In this document: in pieces, positions 8,105 through 15,116 of the stretch
Position numbering within the stretch: position 1 is the first letter of the stretch
Layout: each line of letters begins with the position of its first letter
Assembly (NCBI GenBank): GCA_913020705.1
Contig: CAJWBY010000121.1
Span: 1-15,116, forward strand
DNA: 15,116 bases
Direction: 5' to 3'
From: an uncultured Colwellia sp.
GTDB lineage: Bacteria; Pseudomonadota; Gammaproteobacteria; Enterobacterales; Alteromonadaceae
The notes under the pieces: generated by a model
Seen by the model: only the letters and a program-made list of their open reading frames with translations
What the model was told of the DNA's origin: nothing
The model's database searches: none
Program-made: the position numbers and the translations under genes

Positions 8105-9852
8105 AGCTCAGCACCTATACTAAAATGTAGTCGCCATGAAGGGTGTTCATCACTTAATGAATAGCCTAAAGCAAATCTGATAGGTCCAATAGGAGAAAGA
8201 TAATGAATGCCAGGTCCAACAGAATATACCGGATCTAATTTATCAGTATCATTAACGCTACCTGCATCAAAAAATAAAGCGCCTCTCCACTTATTTGAGA
8301 AATAATACTGGTACTCTAAACTAGCGACAATCATATTTGTTCCGCCAATAACAACTTCATCCTCTTGGTTTATATCTTCTGAAAGAAATACGTTAGGGCC
8401 GATAGATTGATAATCAAAGCCTCGAATACTTTGGTCACCACCTGCATAAAAGCGTAATGAAGGTGACAATTCTTCCTCAGAGTCGTTACTAATAATCACA
8501 TAGCCAAGCTCTAAACGTGAAACAATACGGTGTTTAGGAGCAAGTAACGAGATATACTTCCAACGGGCATTAAAGCGTAAAAATGAAGTTTCAGAGGACA
8601 AACCGACATAACTGCCTTCTACGTTATAATAATGCCTAAATCCATTACTTGGATCGAGTAAAGGCCCGTCACGATCAATATCCGACCAAGTAAATCCGGG
8701 AATAATATAATTACCGTCATCATTAATACCATCAGTTTCCCATTCTTCACGCAGATATCTCAAATAAGGTTGTCGCAAAACATCATCTCTGAGATAAACA
8801 CGCCCCAATTTGAAAGAGAAAAAACGACTTGTTAAATCGCCATAGTCATTTTTTTCCAATTCCGTTTGTAATTGCAAAACATCATTATTGGGATGGGATA
8901 ATGGAATACTATAAATAAAATATCCCGTCGGATTTATGGTTGAATAGGACAATCTTGTTTCTTGGCGATGACCATATCGATTTATTAATGGCGTTTTCCA
9001 TCCAAAAGAAAACCTTTCCTTTGTATCAGTTGCGTAACCTAACCCTAAATTCAATTGATGACGCTTTGTTTCATCCAATGAAACATTGATAGGTAAAATG
9101 TTACTCGAACTGTTTTCGGTTTCAGGTCGAACAACAACATGACTAAAATATTGTGTTTTATCGAGTTCATTCTGTAAATTTTGTATTAATTCTTGCCGAT
9201 ATAGATCATTCTTTTCAAAAGGAATTAGTGGTTTTAATACGCTCTCATTTATGGTGAAATCATCAAAAATTATTTCTCCAAATTTATAACGAGGTCCACT
9301 GTTGAAGTGAATAAGAACGTCTGCTAAATCCAACTCTTTATGAATGGCTATTGTCGCCTTAATAAATCTCCCATCAAAATACCCCCGTTCTAATCCAAGA
9401 GAAGCCAAGTCAGTTTTAAACTGTTCATAAACACCATGATGCAATGTATCACCTGAAATTATTGGAATACTTTTGATCATTGTTTGAAATTTGTCATCTG
9501 CTAAAGCTTCACCTGTAAGCTTGATACTTACTGATTTAATTTTAGTGGGTGAATTTAACAGTACCGCTATTGAAAGTGTCCAAACATTTTCATCTACACT
9601 TTTGTTAATTGAAAGTGAGACTAGTGAACGGTAATAACCTAATGCTTTTAGGGCATTTTCAGTCTGCTTTTTAGCGTTGTAAATAAAAGACGATCGCTCA
9701 GTTTCGTTTTCGGGTAAGGTGTCTAAATATGCATGAATATTTTTTTTTAAGTGGCTTGGTAGATCGTCCGCAATTTTAACGACCAGTGTATTGGGAAAAA
9801 CAATAGGAGAGATTAATATTAGTAAAATTAACAAGATAAAACGATTTAACAT
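8101..9852 (-). CDS. tamA: Translocation and assembly module outer-membrane component TamA
   Basis: This Omp85-family protein has 583 residues from the ATG at 9852, close to E. coli TamA (577). That start is chosen because it places a clean signal peptide (MLNRFILLILLILISPIVF) at the N terminus. The frame stays open upstream to a TTG at 9936, but this would add 28 residues in front of the signal peptide and has no ribosome site. Three POTRA domains fill about residues 20-260; a 16-strand barrel follows, with AGGDQSIRGF near 469-479 (the RGF motif of the lid-lock in Omp85 proteins) and the final strand HFSIGAEL. It forms the outer-membrane end of the TAM complex with TamB. The stop overlaps the tamB start by four bases (8101-8104). 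The Shine-Dalgarno is weak. Confidence 0.94.
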   Translation of the reverse strand: MLNRFILLILLILISPIVFPNTLVVKIADDLPSHLKKNIHAYLDTLPENETERSSFIYNAKKQTENALKALGYYRSLVSLSINKSVDENVWTLSIAVLLNSPTKIKSVSIKLTGEALADDKFQTMIKSIPIISGDTLHHGVYEQFKTDLASLGLERGYFDGRFIKATIAIHKELDLADVLIHFNSGPRYKFGEIIFDDFTINESVLKPLIPFEKNDLYRQELIQNLQNELDKTQYFSHVVVRPETENSSSNILPINVSLDETKRHQLNLGLGYATDTKERFSFGWKTPLINRYGHRQETRLSYSTINPTGYFIYSIPLSHPNNDVLQLQTELEKNDYGDLTSRFFSFKLGRVYLRDDVLRQPYLRYLREEWETDGINDDGNYIIPGFTWSDIDRDGPLLDPSNGFRHYYNVEGSYVGLSSETSFLRFNARWKYISLLAPKHRIVSRLELGYVIISNDSEEELSPSLRFYAGGDQSIRGFDYQSIGPNVFLSEDINQEDEVVIGGTNMIVASLEYQYYFSNKWRGALFFDAGSVNDTDKLDPVYSVGPGIHYLSPIGPIRFALGYSLSDEHPSWRLHFSIGAEL

Positions 9853-9965
9853 TATGATAAATGACCAACAAACTTTGAGTAAAGAATAGATAAGATAACA
9901 AGCCCGTAAGTAGTATATAAATGGGCTAAATTTCAATATAAAAATAGCTAAACGATTGTGCTTTC

Positions 9966-9971
9966 ATTATA
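9966..9971 (-). promoter_or_regulatory. Candidate -10 element of the tamA-tamB promoter
   Basis: On the minus strand this reads TATAAT, a perfect -10 hexamer, inside the 12-base palindrome TATAACGTTATA (9968-9979). No convincing -35 lies 16-18 bases upstream. A start near 9959 would leave a leader of about 107 bases before the tamA ATG at 9852. The 9937-10130 gap holds no other feature I can support; in particular, I see no clear terminator for the gene that ends at 10131. Confidence 0.35.
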
Positions 9972-10130
9972 ACGTTATACTAAGTTTAATCTACTGTACA
10001 AACCATTGAAATATTGGAATATAGATCAAAAGAATGTTTCAATTTTTTACTACAATTCAATCAACACCCACCACCCATAGTGTCTATTTAAAAAACTGGC
10101 TTTCTCAATGTTATTAATCATAGTCGCCAA

Positions 10131-10595
10131 CTAAAAATTAATTTTAAATAATAAATCACCAAAGCCCCAAATAAATGTTCCAGTCATCAATAAAGACACC
10201 TCTAATATGCCTAATTGGTACCTAACATTGTCTTTAATCACTTCAATTCGATCATCAAAATCATCTTCAATAGTGTCAATTTCTTTGTCTATATAATCTT
10301 GTGGCGCTTTCATTTTTCTTAGTTTGATTTTTGATCGAGATAAGACAATTCTATGTTGAATATTAAGTTTACTGATCAAAACTCTTTCTGCAATAATGGC
10401 ACCTATACTGGACCAAACACCTAGTAATACAATCAAACAACCACTTCTCGTCAACCACTCCAATTCTAAAAAACGGATTTCTGATAAATAGTAACCTATG
10501 GCTATAAGTGCTACAGACAGCAACCACGCCATAATGGGTTGTCTTTTTTGTATATTGACCACTCTATTTTTGTATAAATCTTTCCGATTATTCAA
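10131..10595 (-). CDS. Hypothetical small membrane protein with three predicted spans
   Basis: I do not recognise this 154-residue protein. A basic N terminus (residues 1-20) leads into a hydrophobic helix (about 22-38), a second one (51-69), a highly charged stretch (about 75-127) with acidic DKEIDTIEDDFDDRIE that could form a coiled coil, and a last helix (128-147) ending GTFIWGFGDLLF. This topology (two helices, a soluble charged segment, one helix) suggests an inner-membrane protein of unknown role. The frame contains no ATG before residue 22 (10532), which has no ribosome site and would start inside the first helix. I therefore choose the TTG at 10595, preceded 7 bases away by GAGAAG. 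It is flanked by 173 bases on the permease side and 194 before tamA's extended frame, so it may be its own transcription unit. The coding call is good; the function is unknown. Confidence 0.75.
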   Translation of the reverse strand: MNNRKDLYKNRVVNIQKRQPIMAWLLSVALIAIGYYLSEIRFLELEWLTRSGCLIVLLGVWSSIGAIIAERVLISKLNIQHRIVLSRSKIKLRKMKAPQDYIDKEIDTIEDDFDDRIEVIKDNVRYQLGILEVSLLMTGTFIWGFGDLLFKINF

Positions 10596-10668
10596 TGATT
10601 TACTTCTCGTAAGTTAAAGCTATTGTTTTCTTTTAAATGAAAAAATTAAGCACATAAGAATAACAAAC

Positions 10669-10695
10669 ATATTACCATTATTTAAATGTTCTCAA
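10669..10695 (-). promoter_or_regulatory. Candidate promoter for the 154-residue membrane protein
   Basis: On the minus strand TTGAGA (10695-10690) and TGGTAATAT (TAATAT at 10674-10669) form a possible -35 and extended -10 pair. The 15-base spacer is short, but the TGn element could compensate. The TTG start at 10595 lies about 65 bases downstream. The evidence is sequence similarity only. Confidence 0.35.
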
Positions 10696-10768
10696 ATACA
10701 GTAATACCTTTTAGATGAGTTTAATTAAGTGCCAATGACTTATCATAAGTAATAAAATTTTAAATCGT

Positions 10769-12598
10769 CTATAAATACAGCCAATTTAAGAGAAAAGACA
10801 GTGTCACCCACATCAGTAGAATCAAGGGTATACCCACGCGCATAAAATCGGAAAATTGATAACCACCGGCATTCATAACTAATAAATTCGTTTTGTATGC
10901 CATAGGCGTTGCATAACTCAAATTAGCACCAAATAATACAGCTAATATAAAAGGCTCAGGGGAAAGGTTAAGTTGACTCGCAACAGAAATGGCAATAGGT
11001 GTACCAATAACTGCGGCTGCGTTGTTAGAAACAATGTTAGTTAAAATAGCTAATAGCAGCATTAGAGACGCTAAAACACCACCAGGAGGTAAACCATAGG
11101 AAACCGCGACAAATACCTGTGCTATATATTCAGCTCCGCCGGTTGTCATCATTGCAGCACCTAAAGCAAGTGAAGCTGCGACAATTAAAATAACTTGCGT
11201 ACTCAACGCTGACGAAGCCTCTTGCCAGTTTAAACATTTTGTCATTAATAATATAAGCACACCACAAATCGAACTAATTTCTATGGGTAAAATACCGAGA
11301 GCTGAAAAAACAACAACGGCCAATAATGTACCCAACGCAATGGGCGCTTTACTTGTTTGGGGAAGTGATTCTGCACCATCAATAATTAACAAACCTTGCT
11401 TAGATTTTAATAAATCAATTTGTTCTATTTCACCTTGCACGAGTAACACATCTCCAATTTTTAAACGCGTGTTTCCTATACTATTGCGGCCAATCTCCAT
11501 TGCCTTACCTGCTCTATGCAATGCGACTACAGATATTCTGTATTTACGAATAAAATTAACTTGTTGTAAGGTTTTTCCTTCAATCCCTGAACCCGCGATG
11601 ATGACAATCTCAGCCAAGGTTTGTTTATCGGCTTTTAAAGGATGTTCGTCATCCACTTTATGCAGCCCTGAAAATAAGCTTGCTCCTAAAACCGTCTCAA
11701 ACTCTTTAAGACGATCAGGATAATCATGCACTTTCAGTCTATCACCCTCTACAATAACAGTATCTGGAAGTGCCATTATGTTTCTATAATTAGCTCCACG
11801 CTGGATACTCTCTATTTTAAGCTGGCCATCAGTTAATTTAATGATTTCAGCAATAGTTTTGTCTTTTACATCACTTTCTTCGTTTATATTCAGATAAGCA
11901 CTAAATAAACGCGGTGAAGTGTCTGGCATTGAAGGTGTTCGCTTGGGCAAAAGTTTTGGAGCAACTAACCATAAATAAATAACAGCTACAAAAGAGGCAA
12001 TAAGTGCAGGAACAATAAAGTCAAATAGCCCAAATTCAATTGCCCCCATATTTTTTGCAATACTCACCACTAAAAGATTTGTTGATGTCCCTATAGTGGT
12101 TGCCATTCCACCGACTAACGTCGCTAATCCCATAGGCAATAACATCGGAGATGAGTCAGTTTTAGTTCGGATTGAAACGCTGATCAAAATAGGCAGTAAG
12201 AGTACAACAACAGGTGTATTGTTAATAAAAGCGCTTAAGCCTCCAGCAAGAATAAGGGTTAGCAACAAAGAAAATGCAGGACTTATTTTCCATAACTTAG
12301 CTAAATATCGCCCAATGGGCTCTAGCGCTCCAGTCCGAACAATTCCATGTCCTATAATCATCAACGAGCAAACGGTTACTAATGCTTCGTGACCAAAACC
12401 AAAAAATAAAGAACTTGGTTCAAAATGAATCCCCTCAGAGTAAAAAGGAAATAGTGCAAACATCAAACAGAGTATAGCTATAACAGCCAATGATGAGGTT
12501 TCTAAGGGGATATCTTCTCGTCGAAATAAATATAATGCAAAAACTGTAATCAATAAAACAGCGAGTGCATGATGATTAGGTAAGTCTGGAATATTCAA
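10769..12598 (-). CDS. SLC13-family permease with two central RCK_C (TrkA-C) domains, YfbS-like
   Basis: This 609-residue inner-membrane transporter of the ArsB/NhaD-SLC13 superfamily matches E. coli YfbS in length and plan. The N-terminal half (residues 1-216) has about six helices, with NNTP (126-129) and GTSTN (170-174). Two soluble RCK_C/TrkA-C domains (about 232-306 and 322-400) sit in the middle, and the C-terminal half has about six more helices with SNNAAAV and YATPMAYKTN. The duplicated N(N)T and TSTN-like loops resemble the sodium and carboxylate/sulfate sites of SLC13 carriers; RCK_C domains usually bind small ligands and gate transport. The substrate cannot be read from sequence; sulfate or a small carboxylate are possibilities. 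No ATG is available at the N terminus. The TTG at 12598, with GAGAG at 12606-12610 (7-base spacing) and an in-frame stop just upstream, is the start. It follows mscS by 52 bases without a clear terminator, so the two are probably cotranscribed. Confidence 0.88.
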   Translation of the reverse strand: MNIPDLPNHHALAVLLITVFALYLFRREDIPLETSSLAVIAILCLMFALFPFYSEGIHFEPSSLFFGFGHEALVTVCSLMIIGHGIVRTGALEPIGRYLAKLWKISPAFSLLLTLILAGGLSAFINNTPVVVLLLPILISVSIRTKTDSSPMLLPMGLATLVGGMATTIGTSTNLLVVSIAKNMGAIEFGLFDFIVPALIASFVAVIYLWLVAPKLLPKRTPSMPDTSPRLFSAYLNINEESDVKDKTIAEIIKLTDGQLKIESIQRGANYRNIMALPDTVIVEGDRLKVHDYPDRLKEFETVLGASLFSGLHKVDDEHPLKADKQTLAEIVIIAGSGIEGKTLQQVNFIRKYRISVVALHRAGKAMEIGRNSIGNTRLKIGDVLLVQGEIEQIDLLKSKQGLLIIDGAESLPQTSKAPIALGTLLAVVVFSALGILPIEISSICGVLILLMTKCLNWQEASSALSTQVILIVAASLALGAAMMTTGGAEYIAQVFVAVSYGLPPGGVLASLMLLLAILTNIVSNNAAAVIGTPIAISVASQLNLSPEPFILAVLFGANLSYATPMAYKTNLLVMNAGGYQFSDFMRVGIPLILLMWVTLSFLLNWLYL

Positions 12599-12650
12599 GG
12601 AATAGCTCTCATGTCAATTAACCTGCAACTTTATAACAGTAGCAGTTAGT

Positions 12651-13520
12651 TTATATATCAGCGCGATTAATGATAGTTAACGCTCCATCGATATGAACAT
12701 CTCTTTGTGGAAAGGCAACCACTATATTATTTTTTTCAAATAATTCATCAAGTATAAAACGAATATTACTTCTAACAATGCGTAAGCCGCCTTCTTTGTC
12801 AGAATTGATCCAAAAATTCACTTCAAAAACTAATGAATTGTCACCAAAATCTTCAAAACTGACAACCGGCATAGGATCTCTTAGCACTTCTTTTTGAACA
12901 AGTGTTGCTTCTAATATGAGATCTGCAACTGTTCTTGCACGTGTACCATATGCAACACCTACACGAACATTTGTTCTTACTAAGCTGTCTCTTAGTGTCC
13001 AATTCACAACAGTATTCTCAAGTAAAAAACTATTAGGAATAAGTAAATGCACACCGTCAATACGTCTTATGCGTGTAGATCGTGTATTAATTTGTTCAAC
13101 GATCCCTTTGGCATTTTCAACTTCTAAAAAGTCTCCTATTTTGATTGGCCTTTCCCACATTAAGATCCAACCACTGATAAAGTTGTTAATAATATTTTGA
13201 GCGCCAAAACCAAAACCAATCGCAATAGCACCGGATAAAAAAGCAAAAGCGGTGATCGGCACATTAATTAAATCTAACGTTGTGATCAGTAATATAGCAA
13301 TGGCAATAACATAAAATACACGTTGCAATAAATGAATAATATTTGGATCGGTTTTATTCGTTGTTAACCGTTTTGTGATGAGTTTGACCATCCACTTTGT
13401 GAGTAATAACCCAATATAAATAATGAAAGGAATTAAAAGCAATCCCCCTAACGTCACAGGTTGTTCCGCAATAGTGAAAACAGTAGATGATAAAAAGATT
13501 TTTATTTGTTCTAAGTTCAT
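12651..13520 (-). CDS. Small-conductance mechanosensitive channel, MscS family
   Basis: This 289-residue inner-membrane protein is the size of E. coli MscS (286). It has TM1 (about 20-45), TM2 (66-86) and the pore helix TM3 (about 88-125) with the Gly/Ala-rich face AIAIGFGFGAQNIINNFISG. A cytoplasmic beta domain follows (WERPIKIGDFLEV, then RIDGVHLLIPNS) and an alpha-beta domain ends in the family's FPQRDVH near residues 269-275. MscS channels open when membrane tension rises under hypo-osmotic shock and release small solutes. TM3 is GFGFG-rich rather than identical to E. coli MscS, and I cannot choose among the MscS subfamilies. The ATG has a strong ribosome site, AGGTG at 13526-13530, five bases away. 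It is the first gene of the minus-strand block and is probably in one operon with the SLC13 permease. Confidence 0.92.
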   Translation of the reverse strand: MNLEQIKIFLSSTVFTIAEQPVTLGGLLLIPFIIYIGLLLTKWMVKLITKRLTTNKTDPNIIHLLQRVFYVIAIAILLITTLDLINVPITAFAFLSGAIAIGFGFGAQNIINNFISGWILMWERPIKIGDFLEVENAKGIVEQINTRSTRIRRIDGVHLLIPNSFLLENTVVNWTLRDSLVRTNVRVGVAYGTRARTVADLILEATLVQKEVLRDPMPVVSFEDFGDNSLVFEVNFWINSDKEGGLRIVRSNIRFILDELFEKNNIVVAFPQRDVHIDGALTIINRADI

Positions 13521-14026
13521 TCATACACCTTTTATTATTTTTTATTCTGATCTTAGAATGGCTTCAATTAATACAAATTTAGCACCAGACTTTAGCTAAA
13601 AACACATTAACTCATTCTCATTACGAAATAATAACCTAACACTAATCTATTATGATTAATAACATTGAAAATGTTCAATTTTACCAGCATATCATCTTAC
13701 TAAAAAAAACTATATTTCAATGACATATCATGGTTAAGCTTTACGAACATTTCTAATTGCCAGACTTTCTATAATCATAGTCTTAGCTTTATGAATATCA
13801 AATTTAAACATGATTGATATGTTATTTAAATATTAAATAAAATTGACCTGACTCATTGACTTTATAAAACAATATATAAGTATAAAGTTACAACCGAAAA
13901 TAATTCAAAGATTTCTCTTTTGAGCGGCTTCTTAGCTATATATTATCTTTGATAGGATTGTTAAAATAATAGGTATTCAATTTTAGTTTCATACTGAACT
14001 ATTATATTAATTTATTAAGCTTAAAA
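13521..14026. other. 506-base AT-rich divergent intergenic region between mscS and ttcA
   Basis: This stretch must hold the promoters of mscS (minus) and ttcA (plus). I see no protein-coding frame, tRNA or strong hairpin with a T run. Notable elements are the inverted repeat ATTCT-N6-AGAAT at 13544-13559, close to the mscS start, and the dyad ATTGAA-N4-TTCAAT at 13664-13679. Two TTGAC-type hexamers (13843-13848 and 13856-13861) lie upstream of TATAAA-like sequences (13863-13868 and 13881-13886), but spacings of 14 and 19 bases are imperfect. No good TTGAT-N4-ATCAA FNR site is visible upstream of ttcA. Confidence 0.5.
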
Positions 14027-14920
14027 ATGACAAATTCAAAAAACGCTCAACCTAGTCCAGAATTAAAAAAATTAGAAAAAAAACTCCGGAATCGAGTTGG
14101 CAAAGCTATAGCTGAATACAACATGATTGAAGAGTCTGACGTAGTCATGGCAGCCCTAAGTGGAGGTAAAGACTCTTTTGTAATGTTAGATATTTTACTC
14201 GCCTTACAAAAAGCTGCACCAATAAATTTTACGATTATTGCCGTTAACTTGGATCAAAAACAGCCCGGATTTCCTGAGCATATATTGCCGAACTATTTTG
14301 AATCATTAAACATTCCATATTACATAGTTGATAAAGATACATATTCAATTGTTATGGAAAAAGTTCCTGAAGGGAAAACTACCTGCGGATTATGCTCAAG
14401 ATTACGACGAGGAACCTTGTATTCTTTTGCAGAGTCAATTGGCGCAACTAAAATAGCACTTGGCCATCATATGGATGATATTGTTGAAACAATGTTTTTG
14501 AATATGTTCCATGGTGGAAAACTAAAGGCTATGCCGCCAAAATTAAGATCTGATGATAAAAGAAATGTCGTGATACGACCACTATCCTTCTGTCGAGAAA
14601 AAGATTTAATTAAATTTTCAGAATATAAGCAATATCCAATAATTCCTTGTAATTTATGCGGCTCTCAAGAAAACTTACAAAGACAATCTATCAAAGCAAT
14701 GTTAAGCGACTGGGAAAAAGTGAATCCTGATAGAATTGAAAATATATTTAACTCTATTAAAAATATTAGTCCTAGCCAACTCGCTGACACTAACTTATTT
14801 GATTTTATGAACCTACCACTTGATAGAAGTGAAACTCGCAAAGAATACGAATTTTCAGAAGCTACCGTTTCATCAAGTAATATTGATGATTCAATGGTAA
14901 TCGACGTTACTAATCTTTAA
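14027..14920 (+). CDS. ttcA: tRNA 2-thiocytidine(32) synthetase TtcA
   Basis: This 297-residue cytosolic enzyme installs sulfur on cytidine 32 of certain tRNAs, using ATP to adenylate the base and an Fe-S cluster. The PP-loop ATPase motif SGGKDS lies at residues 45-50. The conserved CGLC pair (C120, C123) and the PCNLC segment (C208, C211) supply the cluster cysteines; GHHMDD follows the usual TtcA pattern near 146-151. The length is slightly below E. coli TtcA (311), with divergence only in the C-terminal tail. There is no obvious Shine-Dalgarno before the ATG (AAGCTTAAAA), so expression may rest on an AT-rich, unstructured leader. ttcA is often close to fnr and uspE in gammaproteobacteria; here it is about 9.8 kb from uspE, with the whole minus-strand block in between. 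Confidence 0.95.
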   Translation: MTNSKNAQPSPELKKLEKKLRNRVGKAIAEYNMIEESDVVMAALSGGKDSFVMLDILLALQKAAPINFTIIAVNLDQKQPGFPEHILPNYFESLNIPYYIVDKDTYSIVMEKVPEGKTTCGLCSRLRRGTLYSFAESIGATKIALGHHMDDIVETMFLNMFHGGKLKAMPPKLRSDDKRNVVIRPLSFCREKDLIKFSEYKQYPIIPCNLCGSQENLQRQSIKAMLSDWEKVNPDRIENIFNSIKNISPSQLADTNLFDFMNLPLDRSETRKEYEFSEATVSSSNIDDSMVIDVTNL

Positions 14921-14939
14921 TAATATTTAAGCTATAAAT

Positions 14940-14975
14940 AAAAACCACCAAAAACTAAATTTTATGGTGGTTTTT
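14940..14975. terminator. Rho-independent terminator after ttcA, likely bidirectional
   Basis: An 11-base stem (AAAAACCACCA at 14940-14950 paired with TGGTGGTTTTT at 14965-14975) has a 14-base A/T-rich loop and ends in five T. It begins 19 bases after the ttcA stop. The A tract on its left side gives a T run on the other strand as well, so it could also stop the convergent gene on the right. Confidence 0.85.
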
Positions 14976-15039
14976 GTATTTCTGAAAATACGTTTTAGAT
15001 CTCTATATTATCTAAGATAATCCAGACAACCTAATATGT

Positions 15040-15116
15040 TTAAATTGCTATTGGCTTAACCATTAATTCATCAAAATACACTTGGTTATGACGGATCATT
15101 TCAGTTATTTCTAGCA
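15040..15116 (-). CDS. C-terminal end of an unidentified minus-strand gene (cut by the window edge)
   Basis: On the minus strand one frame is open from the window edge to a TAA at 15040-15042 and encodes about 24 residues ending in YFDELMVKPIAI. The composition looks like coding sequence (mixed charged and hydrophobic residues), and the placement, convergent to ttcA with a shared terminator in between, is sensible. The fragment is too short to name. A KPI near the end recalls response-regulator receiver domains, but the protein stops too soon after it for that to be convincing. Confidence 0.5.
   Translation of the reverse strand, partial: LEITEMIRHNQVYFDELMVKPIAI

Noticed and set aside
10085..10130. 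Possible terminator after the 154-residue gene (TGGC ... GCCAG followed by six T on the minus strand)
   Set aside because: Only four or five pairs can form across a loop of more than 20 bases, so a stable hairpin is unlikely.
10738..10750. Palindrome ACTTATCATAAGT downstream of the permease stop
   Set aside because: The arms are six bases of A/T-rich sequence with a one-base centre and no T run, too weak for a terminator; as an operator it has no matching second copy.
11283..12392. Plus-strand open frames at 11283-11723 and 12096-12392
   Set aside because: They are antisense to the SLC13 permease; their translations look like reversed hydrophobic coding sequence and have no ribosome sites or context.
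12614..12619. Minus-strand TTGACA hexamer just upstream of the SLC13 gene, as a promoter -35
   Set aside because: The matching -10 position would fall inside the coding sequence, downstream of the TTG start, so it cannot drive the full gene.
1..15116. Mobile element, CRISPR array, tRNA or prophage
   Set aside because: I found no transposase or integrase frame, no regularly spaced repeats, no tRNA cloverleaf, and no attachment-like repeats on either strand.

Overview
The window is an AT-rich piece of chromosome from a gammaproteobacterium. Gene content and order (ccoI-ccoS-TauE/SafE-like gene-fnr-uspE, then ttcA, with tamA-tamB nearby) suggest a marine Alteromonadales member, possibly Colwelliaceae. 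That placement is an inference from synteny and base composition, not from a marker gene. No mobile element, CRISPR array, prophage, rRNA or tRNA was seen.

Left part, plus strand (1-4250): the end of the cbb3 cytochrome oxidase assembly cluster. It holds the 3' part of the copper P-type ATPase gene ccoI (cut by the window edge), ccoS, and a DsbD_2/TauE-SafE-like membrane protein with a conserved HCxGMCGG motif. The oxygen-sensing regulator gene fnr follows and carries a one-base frameshift in a T run; on both sides of that base it is an excellent FNR. A strong terminator follows fnr. Next is uspE, with a near-perfect FNR box placed for class II activation of a promoter just upstream. A bidirectional terminator then separates uspE from the opposing genes.

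Middle part, minus strand (4370-13520), read from high to low coordinates: a small MscS-type mechanosensitive channel; an SLC13/YfbS-like permease with two central RCK_C domains and a TTG start; an unrecognised 154-residue membrane protein, also with a TTG start; then tamA and tamB, which overlap by ATGA and encode the two-membrane translocation and assembly module. This block shows no direct link to the oxygen theme on its left.

Right part (13521-15116): a 506-base AT-rich divergent intergenic region, then ttcA (tRNA 2-thiocytidine synthetase, an Fe-S enzyme) on the plus strand with a terminator. The last ~77 bases hold what looks like the C-terminal end of an unidentified minus-strand gene.

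Functionally, the left part links copper delivery to the high-affinity oxidase (CcoI, CcoS), the anaerobic regulator (FNR) and a probable FNR target (uspE). The envelope genes in the middle handle outer-membrane biogenesis, osmotic relief and anion transport. I found no clearly new biological system. The observations most worth checking are the fnr frameshift and the predicted FNR-dependent uspE promoter.
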